The notes under the pieces are model-generated. The model was given only the letters and a program-made list of their open reading frames with translations. It was not told the origin of the DNA and did no database searches. The position numbers and the translations under genes were made by a program. Positions 56,509-64,000 of a stretch of DNA of 64,000 nucleotides are shown here, in pieces; within the stretch, counting starts at the first letter, position 1, and each line of letters begins with the position of its first letter. Source of the stretch: a bacterium. Lineage in GTDB: Bacteria > AUK180. The DNA lies in NCBI GenBank assembly GCA_023144005.1, contig JAGLGN010000021.1:35941-99940 (forward strand), in the 5' to 3' direction.

Positions 56509-57431
56509 TGGAAATAAGGATCGCCGGCCCAGAGGATAATCAAGCCCTATTGAACCTGGAGGCATCTAGCTCTCAGGGTGAAGGGATACAGGTCAGCTAT
56601 GACAAGAAAGACTTCTTTTATCATGACAAATATTTTCCTTCGACCGTGTTCATCGTTGAGGACGAGGGGAAAATAATTGGTTCGGTCGGTCTTGGGATTA
56701 AAAAATATCTCAGCAACGGCACTACAATTACAGGAGCTTATGTTCACAGCCTGCGTATTCATTCGGAGTATCAGAAACGCCCGATAAGGGAGTTTGTTGA
56801 GGTTTATCGCGCCGTTATGCAGAAGATGAAGGACGAAGGCGCTGCTTTCGGCTACGGTTTTATAAAGAAGGATAACAAGGCCGCGAATATTTTCGCAATG
56901 AAACGGAAATATTCCGTATATTCAAATTTCAGGGTACACATCTACCCTCTTTTTATCAAGCACCCTAAGGAGATCGTCAATGACCCCGCGCTCCTCCAGA
57001 AAGTCAATGGAATGGAGATCCTTCCGGAAGATGCGCAGATCCATGAGCTCAATGGCGTGGCTTATACAGAGATGGACCTCTCTCCTTATTACCAGGTCCG
57101 AATCGACAAAGCTCCCGGATATCTTATTGAAGCTGTCCGTTTTACATTGGGTAGTGAACCGATCAGGCTCTGGGAAGCGAATGATAGAAAACTCAATTAC
57201 AGAATACTACAGATCTTAAATGCTCCAACGAAAAGAGCCATCAAGGATTTTATAAAAGATCAGAAACATATCAGTTTTAATATGGGCATTAATCTATTGG
57301 CGGTCATTAATCGCACTTCCCACAAGATCACTTCTCTTTTAAAATACGATTCTAATATGTATCTTCATTTTTATGATCAATCAACGCGTTTTGCCTTTGA
57401 GAATATGGTTCTAGACCTGCATGATATGTAG
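56508..57431 (+). CDS. GNAT-family acyltransferase
   Basis: 307 residues. Residues 1-160 form a GNAT acetyltransferase domain (VFIVEDEGKIIGSVGLGIKKY; then AYVHSLRIHSEYQKRPIREF as motif A with an altered Q/RxxGxG loop; NIFAMKRKYSVYSNF). The remaining 140 residues are a second domain of unclear nature. The start codon overlaps the CapK-like stop as TAATG, so it is the last gene of the exporter operon. The pairing of an adenylating enzyme with an acyltransferase suggests a two-step acyl transfer onto an exported product. Confidence 0.7.
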   Translation: MEIRIAGPEDNQALLNLEASSSQGEGIQVSYDKKDFFYHDKYFPSTVFIVEDEGKIIGSVGLGIKKYLSNGTTITGAYVHSLRIHSEYQKRPIREFVEVYRAVMQKMKDEGAAFGYGFIKKDNKAANIFAMKRKYSVYSNFRVHIYPLFIKHPKEIVNDPALLQKVNGMEILPEDAQIHELNGVAYTEMDLSPYYQVRIDKAPGYLIEAVRFTLGSEPIRLWEANDRKLNYRILQILNAPTKRAIKDFIKDQKHISFNMGINLLAVINRTSHKITSLLKYDSNMYLHFYDQSTRFAFENMVLDLHDM

Positions 57432-57799
57432 GTTCCAGCGAAACAGAAGTACGAGGCATTAAGAAGTGTGAAGTGTGGTGTGTGAGGTGTAAAGTGAGGA
57501 GAACAAAGCAATATCCACATCCGTAACAGTGAAATCGTTATATCGTTTAACTCATTAATTCTCCTGTCACAATCGTTTCACGCCGCACCCCAGTCAAGAT
57601 AGGGGACACGCCGTACTCCGCAGGAGTTCGACTGTCCCGATGTAAAACTTCCAAGCAAAGAGTTGACAGAAGCGAAGCGTGTAAACTCTTTGCCTCGTTA
57701 GAACTAAACGAAAACAGCCTCCACACATCTTTAAATGTCATTCCCGCAAAAACGGAAATAAACCGTTCTCCGTGTTTTAGTGTTGTTTTAGGATAAATA
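57432..57799. other. Repeat-filled spacer between the exporter operon and barrel genes
   Basis: About 370 bp. From the left: gaagtgtgaagtgtggtgtgtgagg words (57464-57488) like those in repeat A, then repeat B copy 2, then a terminator hairpin for the minus-strand barrel gene (57801-57820). No gene is supported. Confidence 0.7.
57508..57712 (-). repeat. Repeat family B, copy 2
   Basis: Inverted relative to 23346-23486. Both hairpins are better preserved here: GCAAAGAGTT pairs perfectly with AACTCTTTGC (10 bp) across TTTACACGCTTCGCTTCTG, and GGGACA (57603-57608) with TGTCCC (57633-57638). Differences from copy 1 fall mainly in loops and linkers. Confidence 0.85.
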
Positions 57800-57800
57800 C

Positions 57801-57820
57801 GGGAGGGCTTTCGCCCCCCC
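57801..57820 (-). terminator. GC-rich hairpin after the barrel gene at 57829
   Basis: 8-bp stem GGGAGGGC/GCCCCCCC (one A-C mismatch) around a tttc loop, 8 nt past the stop codon. Followed on the minus strand by TATTTATCC. Confidence 0.55.
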
Positions 57821-57828
57821 GTTGAAAG

Positions 57829-59172
57829 TCATTTCTTCAAAAAGAAATAGGTAATGGTAGCGTATGCGACTGGTGATGATCCCAGTGGAACTCCTGTAAA
57901 CAGATAATTATTAGTGAGTACAGGTGTCATCAGCGTCAGATCAAAGCTGAAATATCCTGCATGAAGACTTGTCCCCACAAAGGCATATCCATTAGAAAAG
58001 AATTCCAGAGAATCGGTGTTCTTCTGAATGTTCTCAGATTCTGGATCTATCTCTCCGGAATCGTACTGGCGGTCTTCTATCTTTACCCAACGGTTGTAGA
58101 AAAGATCTCCGCCCATACCTGCCCTGATATCGAGCCAATTACATACCTGCCATTCGCCGGAAAGGAAGATAGGCACGCTGAAAACCTTTTCGTACCAACA
58201 ATACCCTTCATAGATATTTCTTGCCTCCAGATTATTCATATCAAATGTTTCCCAGGTGTGAGAACGGTAATCAATAATCGCGCCTGAGCGAAGTGTGCCG
58301 CTACAGCAGCTGACTGAGTTTGAAATACCGAAGCGGACATTATTGACATTCTGAACGGTCTCTTCGATCTCAGATATTGAAAACCCGCCGTCATCATAGT
58401 AAGCGCCGTCGACATAATGAAGAAGATCGTCGGAAGCGTAGGAAGCGAAGAATACAGTGTTGTCGATCTCCGCGATCGCTTTGAATTCCAATGTTCTCAT
58501 GTCCTCTCCCCAAGCCCGGTAAACATACGTATCAAGGCCGGGATCAAAGAACTCCACTAATTTGGCTTGACTGTAAAAATACGGCACGCCGTAACCGATC
58601 GCCAGATTCAAATAGTCGATAAAACCGAACTCCTGGAATGTTATGTCAAAAACAAAATCCCATGAATTCAATTCATTTGTCGTGACCTCTGTAGAATCTC
58701 CCCAAGCGGCATCCGGAAGAGTCGCCTCTTCTATATCCTCGCTATCGAAAATCTTGCCGTAACTCACTCTGAAGCCGATAACAAACGTATCAAGATCCAA
58801 TGCGAAGATCAGATCAAATTGATTATTTGCCGTAAATGGTGTTATCCCGGAAAGGAAAAGCCAGGTATCGGCCCCGGGCGGTTCCTCGAGAACCGTAAAT
58901 GCGTTGCCTGAATAGGGACGGTAGAGGTACACTCCTATATGCATGATGTCTCTGAATGAAAAATGCATTCCTCCGAAAAAATCCACATAAGGATTCAGAA
59001 TATCGTATTCGATCGTTGTGCGATTGGAGTATTGCGTTATTTCAGACGGGCGTTCAAAGATATTGGAAACATCTTTTACAGCCCAATTGGGACCCAGTAC
59101 ATTGACCCTCCCTGTGTCTGCTGTTATTATTACTGCAAGAAACAGTAATATTATCAATAGATATTTTTTCAT
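57829..59172 (-). CDS. Outer membrane beta-barrel protein, paralogue 1
   Basis: 447 residues. Signal peptide 1-19 (LIILLFLAVIITADTG). The mature start RVNVLGPNWAVKDVSNIFER is shared with the next upstream gene and recalls the GGA..AV.D..N....NP hatch motif of FadL/PorV proteins. The body alternates amphipathic strands with loops rich in Asp, Glu and Gly. Shine-Dalgarno AGGAG, 6 nt before ATG 59172. A GC hairpin follows the stop. Function unknown. Confidence 0.75.
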   Translation of the reverse strand: MKKYLLIILLFLAVIITADTGRVNVLGPNWAVKDVSNIFERPSEITQYSNRTTIEYDILNPYVDFFGGMHFSFRDIMHIGVYLYRPYSGNAFTVLEEPPGADTWLFLSGITPFTANNQFDLIFALDLDTFVIGFRVSYGKIFDSEDIEEATLPDAAWGDSTEVTTNELNSWDFVFDITFQEFGFIDYLNLAIGYGVPYFYSQAKLVEFFDPGLDTYVYRAWGEDMRTLEFKAIAEIDNTVFFASYASDDLLHYVDGAYYDDGGFSISEIEETVQNVNNVRFGISNSVSCCSGTLRSGAIIDYRSHTWETFDMNNLEARNIYEGYCWYEKVFSVPIFLSGEWQVCNWLDIRAGMGGDLFYNRWVKIEDRQYDSGEIDPESENIQKNTDSLEFFSNGYAFVGTSLHAGYFSFDLTLMTPVLTNNYLFTGVPLGSSPVAYATITYFFLKK

Positions 59173-59197
59173 ATCAATCTCCTTTGCAATCTCTCAT

Positions 59198-59213
59198 GGA
59201 TGTAATAACATCC
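59198..59213. promoter_or_regulatory. Small inverted repeat between the two barrel genes
   Basis: GGATGT/ACATCC stem with an AATA loop lies 16 nt before the Shine-Dalgarno sequence of the 59172 gene. It may be an attenuator-type or processing element; there is no U tract. Confidence 0.3.
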
Positions 59214-59237
59214 TTGCATAAAATACCTGAGCAAGAA

Positions 59238-60575
59238 TTACTTCCTGCCCCAGTAATAGCTTATTGAGAAATTAGCAATGGGAGATGGTACAGCAGCGCC
59301 GGTTATGAGGAAAGTATTGGTCATAAGCGGTGCCAGCAGCGCAAAGTCAAGGCTGATATCATTGAAGAAGAATTGAATGCCGAGATAAGCGAAAGCATTG
59401 TAGATATATCCCGTTGAAACATCTTCGGTATATGAGAAGGTCTCAGTGCCGGCGCCATCATGCGCAATGTCCTCGATCTCTTCCTTATAGACATAGAACA
59501 TATCAGCGCCCATTCCGGCTCTCAGGGTCAACCATTTTTGGATCGCGAATTCACCTGATATGAATGCCGGGAATTTCATGACACTTTCGTTCCAATTGTA
59601 TCCTTCCGTTGTAAATTCCGTAGCTTCTGTTCCGTCGATCTCGTCAACGGTTTCCCACTTATGTGTCTGCCAATCGAAATATGCGCCCACTCTCAATGTG
59701 AGTTTCTTCCATACTTTCTTATTTGAGAAACCAGCGGTAATATTCATGATAGACTGGTCCGTGGTCACGGTATCCATGACATCCCATGTCCCGTCGTTTT
59801 CAGTATCTTCAGCGTATATTTCACTCTTATGTCCGAGATTATCCAGAGCAAAGCCCAGGTAAAATACCGCGCTCTTGGTTTCGAAAAGGCTCCTGAAGCC
59901 CAGATATGTCATCCCGTCGGGGGTCGTGCTGTATCTTTCCAGATAATATTCCGGATCGATGAACTCTTTGTACTCCTCGACCTCATTTATCGAAGGCAGG
60001 CCGAAATCAATGGCGAAGTTAGCTAATTGGAACATCGCGAAATCGATCAATGAAATATCAAATGTGAAGTTGAATTCCTTTACTGCTCTATCTTCCCAAA
60101 ATTCATAGTCGCCGGCAACGGTGGCAGGCAGCGTGAGCTCGTTCTCACTGTAATTTTCCCAGGACCCGGCAAAATTAAAGAGAAATCCCAATTTCATTGC
60201 TCCCATATCCATTCCAAGAATAAAATCAAAGAAATTCGTCGGTTGCAAATAGGCGGCATGATGATCGGTTGTATCCTCTCCACCCGGCGTACTCCATATC
60301 ATGGTCAGATTTTTGCCGTAGGTCCTATGCAGATAAAGGCCGTAATGCAGAGTGTCGCTCAGTTTGAAATGACCGCCTCCGAATGTGGCGCCTGCGAGGC
60401 TCTCCATTCCTTCCATGCTTACCATTTCAGGGAAGAACATGATGAAGGACGGGCTGTTGAAAACATTGTTAGCATCGCGTACCGCCCACCATGGGCCAAG
60501 TACGTTCACTCTGGCATTGTTAGCAAAGCCGAGAATCATGATTCCAAGAAGAATCAAAGTCAGACTCTTTTTCAT
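59238..60575 (-). CDS. Outer membrane beta-barrel protein, paralogue 2
   Basis: 445 residues from ATG 60575, 5 nt after AGGAGG (a GTG at 60581 is in frame but overlaps the Shine-Dalgarno sequence). Signal peptide 1-18 (LILLGIMILGFANN). The mature start ARVNVLGPWWAVRDANNVF parallels paralogue 1. Similar length, strand pattern and gene order point to tandem duplication; loops have diverged strongly. It has its own promoter at 60657-60685. Confidence 0.75.
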   Translation of the reverse strand: MKKSLTLILLGIMILGFANNARVNVLGPWWAVRDANNVFNSPSFIMFFPEMVSMEGMESLAGATFGGGHFKLSDTLHYGLYLHRTYGKNLTMIWSTPGGEDTTDHHAAYLQPTNFFDFILGMDMGAMKLGFLFNFAGSWENYSENELTLPATVAGDYEFWEDRAVKEFNFTFDISLIDFAMFQLANFAIDFGLPSINEVEEYKEFIDPEYYLERYSTTPDGMTYLGFRSLFETKSAVFYLGFALDNLGHKSEIYAEDTENDGTWDVMDTVTTDQSIMNITAGFSNKKVWKKLTLRVGAYFDWQTHKWETVDEIDGTEATEFTTEGYNWNESVMKFPAFISGEFAIQKWLTLRAGMGADMFYVYKEEIEDIAHDGAGTETFSYTEDVSTGYIYNAFAYLGIQFFFNDISLDFALLAPLMTNTFLITGAAVPSPIANFSISYYWGRK

Positions 60576-60656
60576 ATACACCTCCTGTGTAAAATTCTTG
60601 AATAAATCGAAAATTCGAATTGGTTATTGTTCACCTCTAAAAATCCTTTCGGTTAG

Positions 60657-60685
60657 ATTATACGATAATTCTCTGAATTTTGCAA
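60657..60685 (-). promoter_or_regulatory. Promoter of the tandem barrel genes
   Basis: On the minus strand TTGCAA (60680-60685), 17 bp, TATAAT (60657-60662). The leader would be about 75 nt. Confidence 0.65.
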
Positions 60686-60997
60686 GAATTTTCGGGTTTA
60701 TTACAAATTCCTATTCAGCGAATATCTCGTACTCAAAAAGAAATACTGTGACCGCCCGGAGTTTTTGAGAGCCCTTGAGATTACAATGCAAGTCAAATTT
60801 GAGTGAAGCTGATCAGTGAATCAATAGATTAAGACTCTATCTGTGGGGCAATTATATCGGAAAGCCCGATCTCCACACATCTGTTGCACCAATGCTATCC
60901 AAGTTATCTATGCCGTGTATTTGTTACCGTAAGTCGTATCGTATGTTCCATGTCCTTCCCGTTAGTTGTCTTGTTCTTTCTTAGGAGTTTTCGAAAC

Positions 60998-61026
60998 TTG
61001 ACCATACAGTAGAAAAAGGATAAAAT
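60998..61026 (+). promoter_or_regulatory. Promoter of the FadL-like gene
   Basis: TTGACC (60998-61003), 17 bp, TAAAAT (61021-61026). The leader would be about 90 nt with AGGAGG at 61114-61119. Confidence 0.6.
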
Positions 61027-61124
61027 GAATCAAGGAGTATTGGGTGTCCACGGAAAATCGTATTCCTATTGGATCTTCATATGGGATCCCATTTCTCTCC
61101 CCGTACTTCTGTTAGGAGGTGTTT

Positions 61125-62495
61125 GTGAAAAGATCATTTCTGATCCTGATTTCCTTAGTGTTGATTTCAAATTTATTCAGTGCGGGGTACTATTTGTCCG
61201 GTACAGGGAGCAAGGCGGCTTCTCTGGGGGGAGCATTTAGAGCACAGGCGGATGATTATTCCGCTGCTTTTTGGAATCCGGCTGGCCTTTCCTGGGTCGA
61301 CGGCAAAGAGTTTTCATTATTAGGCGGCATGATCTATCCTGCCGCAGAGATCACCCTGATCGATCCTGAGCATGGCTACAGGACCACAGAAGTAATGATG
61401 AAGACCAAGATGTCCCTGATCCCCAATCTCGGCTTTTTCACTCCCCTGATGGAGGGGAAAATGAGATTGGGTCTTTCCGTTTTCATTCCTGTCGGAATGG
61501 GTTCATTCTGGGACCTTTACACCCTTCCCCTGGGATATAATGATGATGTGGAATTTGAAGAGATCGATACTTTCAGCGACCTTAAGGTTATTGATATTCA
61601 TCCTACCTTTTCTTATTTACTTAGCGAAGAATTAAGTATTGGAGTTGGAGTGGGCTATCAGATAGTGTTGATAGAAATGGGTTCGGTAATGTTGACACCT
61701 ACCGGGCAAACATATCCCATAGATTATCTTGCCTCTTTTGCGGAATTTTCCGGCGGCGGTTATGCTATTTCATACAATGCCGGTGTTCTGTATAAGGCCT
61801 CGGAAAAATTATCTCTTGCTTTAACTTTTAACGGAGGAACTGCCTTGACTCTTTCCGGCGACGCTTCAATAGACCTTTATACCCCCATTGCGCTTCAGCT
61901 TGCGCAGCCTACTGTTTTTACGGACGATATCATTTCAAGTGAAAGCCTGCCTGAGGGGGATCGGCCTACATTCGAGACCGAACTTGCCATGCCAATGGTA
62001 ATTGGCGCCGGAGTTCACACTCAGCTTACAGATCGTTTGAGTTTGAATGCCGACTTATCATATACCCTATGGTCTCAATACAAATCTCTTGATATTACAT
62101 TTACCGGAAAGAATCCACTTGGCGATGATCTGGAAGAATTGTCCCAGGCAAAGAATTGGAAAGACACCATACGCCTGGCAGTAGGATTTTCCCGGGCCCT
62201 TGGGGAGTCGTCATATCTGAATCTCGGTTATTTCTTTGAAACATCTCCGATCCCAGATGAATCCTTTGATCCCTTGATCCCGGATACGGGTCTGAAACAT
62301 TCCCTGAATCTGGGATTCGGCTATAAGTTCAATGAAAATATTGGATTTGTGTTGAATGTGGAGAATACATTCCTTCCCGAAAAGACCGTTGAGGAATATT
62401 CCGATCCCAATGAAGACGGTGAATGGGACAATGTCCCCGGTGAGTACGAGCTGAATGTATTCAGTGCTAATGCGGCATTTACATACAGCTTTTAA
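61125..62495 (+). CDS. OmpP1/FadL/TodX-family outer membrane transporter
   Basis: 456 residues from GTG 61125, 5 nt after AGGAGG (an earlier in-frame GTG at 61119 overlaps the Shine-Dalgarno sequence). Signal peptide 1-20 (LISLVLISNLFSAGYY). The N-terminal hatch motif GTGSKAASLGGAFRAQADDYS plus AAFWNPAGLS is the FadL signature, followed by a 14-strand-type barrel with a conserved LSYTLWSQYKSL segment. FadL proteins import hydrophobic molecules, usually long-chain fatty acids or hydrocarbons. The neighbouring lipoprotein esterase may release such substrates. Confidence 0.85.
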   Translation: MKRSFLILISLVLISNLFSAGYYLSGTGSKAASLGGAFRAQADDYSAAFWNPAGLSWVDGKEFSLLGGMIYPAAEITLIDPEHGYRTTEVMMKTKMSLIPNLGFFTPLMEGKMRLGLSVFIPVGMGSFWDLYTLPLGYNDDVEFEEIDTFSDLKVIDIHPTFSYLLSEELSIGVGVGYQIVLIEMGSVMLTPTGQTYPIDYLASFAEFSGGGYAISYNAGVLYKASEKLSLALTFNGGTALTLSGDASIDLYTPIALQLAQPTVFTDDIISSESLPEGDRPTFETELAMPMVIGAGVHTQLTDRLSLNADLSYTLWSQYKSLDITFTGKNPLGDDLEELSQAKNWKDTIRLAVGFSRALGESSYLNLGYFFETSPIPDESFDPLIPDTGLKHSLNLGFGYKFNENIGFVLNVENTFLPEKTVEEYSDPNEDGEWDNVPGEYELNVFSANAAFTYSF

Positions 62496-62504
62496 GGAGG
62501 GAAT

Positions 62505-63644
62505 ATGAAAAAACTGATAACACATATATTGATCGGGATGCTGACAATTGCTTTATTGGTGATCGTAGGATGTAAGTATGAGGCTCCGGTCGAACCGTTA
62601 CCGTCTTTGAGCGGGTCTTTGGAATTGGAAACCATTGTCGCGGCTTATCTGGGCGGCACTGTGAAGGAGTATTACGTTTATCTGCCTCCTTCATATGATA
62701 CATCTGCAGATTCATTTCCGGTCATCTACTTATTCCACGGCTTCGGATTTGACTATAGCTATTTTAAGAATTGGACGGCAATAAAATATCTTTTGGATGA
62801 ATTGATCTCCGATGAAGCAATTCAGGAAATGGTCGTGGTAATGCCCGATGGAAAGAATGACCTTGCGGGAAGCTTTTACACGAACTCATATGATGTTTAC
62901 AATAGCACAGGGGTCTTCGGGTACTATGAGAATTATATGATCCAAGAGCTTATTCCCACTGCCGAGGCACTTTATGCGAAGATCGATCCGGCGCGGCGCG
63001 CCATAGGTGGAATATCGATGGGAGGCTATGGTTCTATGTATCTGGCTGAGAACAACTCGGCTATGTTTCAAACGGTATTTTCCCATAGCGGCCCTATTTA
63101 TTTTGAAGCTCTAAAACCGATTTTACCCGGAGTTGTCGCGGAAAATCCTCTGGGATTGACACAGACAAATGTTACAGCCGGTGTCTCCGGACCCTCCGCT
63201 GAGCGTCCGCTGACCGCCATGGGCTTCGCCATGTCGGGAGCATTTGACCCTATAAAGAGCGCAAGCCCCGCTGATTTTGGTTCAGATACGGATGCAAGAT
63301 TTATCCTATCATCACCGGGTGACGGATATTATTATGGAGTTGAGGTTCCTTTTGACCCTGTTACAAGTGTATTTAATGATACGATCTTCGATACGATCTG
63401 GGTACCGAATTTTGACCCTTCCGATCCAACTCGTATCGCTAATTTAAACGGCCTTAACATATTTTTTGATGCAGGCGATCAGGATGAATTGGGGATGAAT
63501 TTCCAGGCCGTTGGATTCAGCGGCGTTCTGGATGCCGTATTGCCCGCTCAAGCGTACACATATGAAACATTTACGGGCGGACATACAAATAAGCTGTATG
63601 AACGTCTTCGAGTATCGTTGAAATTTGTTTCTGACAATTTCTGA
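62505..63644 (+). CDS. Lipoprotein esterase (esterase D / PF00756 type)
   Basis: 379 residues. Lipobox LLVIVGC places a lipidated C23 after a short signal peptide. The alpha/beta hydrolase fold shows LFHGFGF (77-83, oxyanion region), the nucleophile GGISMGG (S171), an Asp in an aspartate-rich loop (acid residue uncertain), and GGHTN (H360). Strong Shine-Dalgarno AAGGAGGG, 6 nt before ATG. It follows the FadL-like gene by 9 nt, so the pair may hydrolyse an ester outside the cell and import the product. No polysaccharide- or feruloyl-specific domain is seen. Confidence 0.82.
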   Translation: MKKLITHILIGMLTIALLVIVGCKYEAPVEPLPSLSGSLELETIVAAYLGGTVKEYYVYLPPSYDTSADSFPVIYLFHGFGFDYSYFKNWTAIKYLLDELISDEAIQEMVVVMPDGKNDLAGSFYTNSYDVYNSTGVFGYYENYMIQELIPTAEALYAKIDPARRAIGGISMGGYGSMYLAENNSAMFQTVFSHSGPIYFEALKPILPGVVAENPLGLTQTNVTAGVSGPSAERPLTAMGFAMSGAFDPIKSASPADFGSDTDARFILSSPGDGYYYGVEVPFDPVTSVFNDTIFDTIWVPNFDPSDPTRIANLNGLNIFFDAGDQDELGMNFQAVGFSGVLDAVLPAQAYTYETFTGGHTNKLYERLRVSLKFVSDNF

Positions 63645-63651
63645 TAATACC

Positions 63652-63696
63652 GTATTTATGAATCAGCTCACCAGGAGTGTACTGTTCCATAAATAC
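63652..63696. terminator. Inverted repeat after the esterase gene, part of repeat A
   Basis: 9-bp perfect stem GTATTTATG (63652-63660) / CATAAATAC (63688-63696). No clean U tract. It is 8 nt past the esterase stop codon and is the terminal part of repeat A copy 2. Confidence 0.45.
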
Positions 63697-64000
63697 CTTG
63701 ACAATGGAATGTTTAGATTTGAGTCAATTTCAACGATAAATGCAGTCTGAAGTGTGAAGGGTGAGGTGTAAAGTGGGAAAAAACAGGACGAAATAAAACT
63801 GGATCCCACGGTCACAAGTTCCCTCTGGATGACATTCTCCTCTTCTTTATTTCCTTCCCTCATCCGCTCACCGGGAGCCCGGCAGCGCCGGGCGACCAAC
63901 CTGAAAGAGTTTTGAACCGTTTAAGTGACATTGACATTTTTAACGGCATGAATGAATGGTGGCGAAGCCGAAAATATCCAATTGTCTGAGTGAGCGAAAG
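63672..64000 (-). repeat. Repeat family A, copy 2 (cut by window edge)
   Basis: Reverse complement matches 17720-18012. The window ends inside the copy, so its far boundary is not visible. The hairpin GCCCGGC/GCCGGGC is intact (about 63879-63895). Confidence 0.85.

Larger units (their letters stand above)
60576..61124. other. Divergent promoter region
   Basis: 540 bp with two promoters: the barrel promoter (60657-60685) and the FadL-gene promoter (60998-61026). Between them I see no gene and no repeat. A 71-codon open frame at 61025 starts inside the -10 region and lacks a Shine-Dalgarno sequence. Confidence 0.6.

Noticed and set aside
61025-61240. 71-codon open frame upstream of the FadL-like gene
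   Set aside because: Its start overlaps the -10 box of the promoter and the frame overlaps the real gene.
63663-63899. 78-codon minus-strand open frame at the right edge
   Set aside because: Same repeat A DNA as above; no ribosome binding site and no conserved C terminus.
1-64000. tRNA or rRNA genes
   Set aside because: I looked for T-loop (GTTCGAATC-type) and CCA-end patterns and for conserved rRNA stretches in all spacers and found none.

Overview
The window reads as part of the chromosome of an uncultivated, strictly anaerobic, Gram-negative bacterium. Sec signal peptides, a lipobox, LolA, TolC-like and beta-barrel proteins show an outer membrane. Promoters are of the TTGACA/TATAAT type and Shine-Dalgarno sequences are of the AGGAGG type. 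The gene mix (soluble Hdr/Mvh hydrogenase, Kor, split thiol:fumarate-reductase-like genes, DUF6754, FadL/PorV-like barrels) resembles candidate phyla of the FCB/WOR-3 kind. That placement is an impression; no rRNA or tRNA gene is present to fix it.

Layout. 1-413: 5' part of a lolA-like gene. 972-17171 (minus strand): 17 tightly packed genes, in transcription order fumarase alpha and beta, korDA, korB, korC, hdrA, mvhD, mvhG, hdrC, hdrB, tfrB-like, tfrA-like, malic enzyme, hycI, hypA, hypB, mvhA. 18075-23245: TolC / Yip1 / MFP / ATPase / permease exporter operon. 23607-27683: four membrane genes headed by a DUF6754 protein, followed by an ECF sigma factor, a small membrane protein and a bactofilin-like membrane protein. 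29551-37997 (minus): DUF5989, SxtJ-like, carbamoyltransferase and a 2132-residue TPR protein. 38087-47194: housekeeping and metabolic genes (methyltransferase, phosphodiesterase, gltX, lpdA, TPR proteins, FAD oxidase, RidA, SpoVG, phosphohexomutase). 47191-49991 (minus): surface glycosylation trio. 50068-51576: barrel. 51714-57431: second TolC / MFP / permease operon, without an ATPase, plus CapK-like and GNAT genes. 57829-60575: two paralogous barrels. 61125-63644: FadL-like barrel and lipoprotein esterase.

The most interesting system is the 16-kb redox cluster. It encodes every step between 2-oxoglutarate and pyruvate except succinyl-CoA synthetase: Kor, fumarate reductase/succinate dehydrogenase, fumarase and malic enzyme. 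These genes are interleaved with an HdrABC-MvhADG electron-bifurcating or confurcating hydrogenase and part of its maturation machinery. The fumarate reductase iron-sulfur protein lacks the CCG half that methanogen TfrB carries; that half is the adjacent stand-alone HdrB. I infer that fumarate/succinate electrons are wired straight into HdrA, so that succinate oxidation could be coupled to ferredoxin oxidation and H2 formation, or the reverse.

Intergenic DNA is unusual. It carries islands of degenerate short words (CTAACCTC..., GTTCCAAGTT..., GCACAAGT...) and two families of structured repeats present as inverted copies 34 to 46 kb apart. Four genes appear to be leaderless, their start codons lying 5 to 8 nt after a -10 box.
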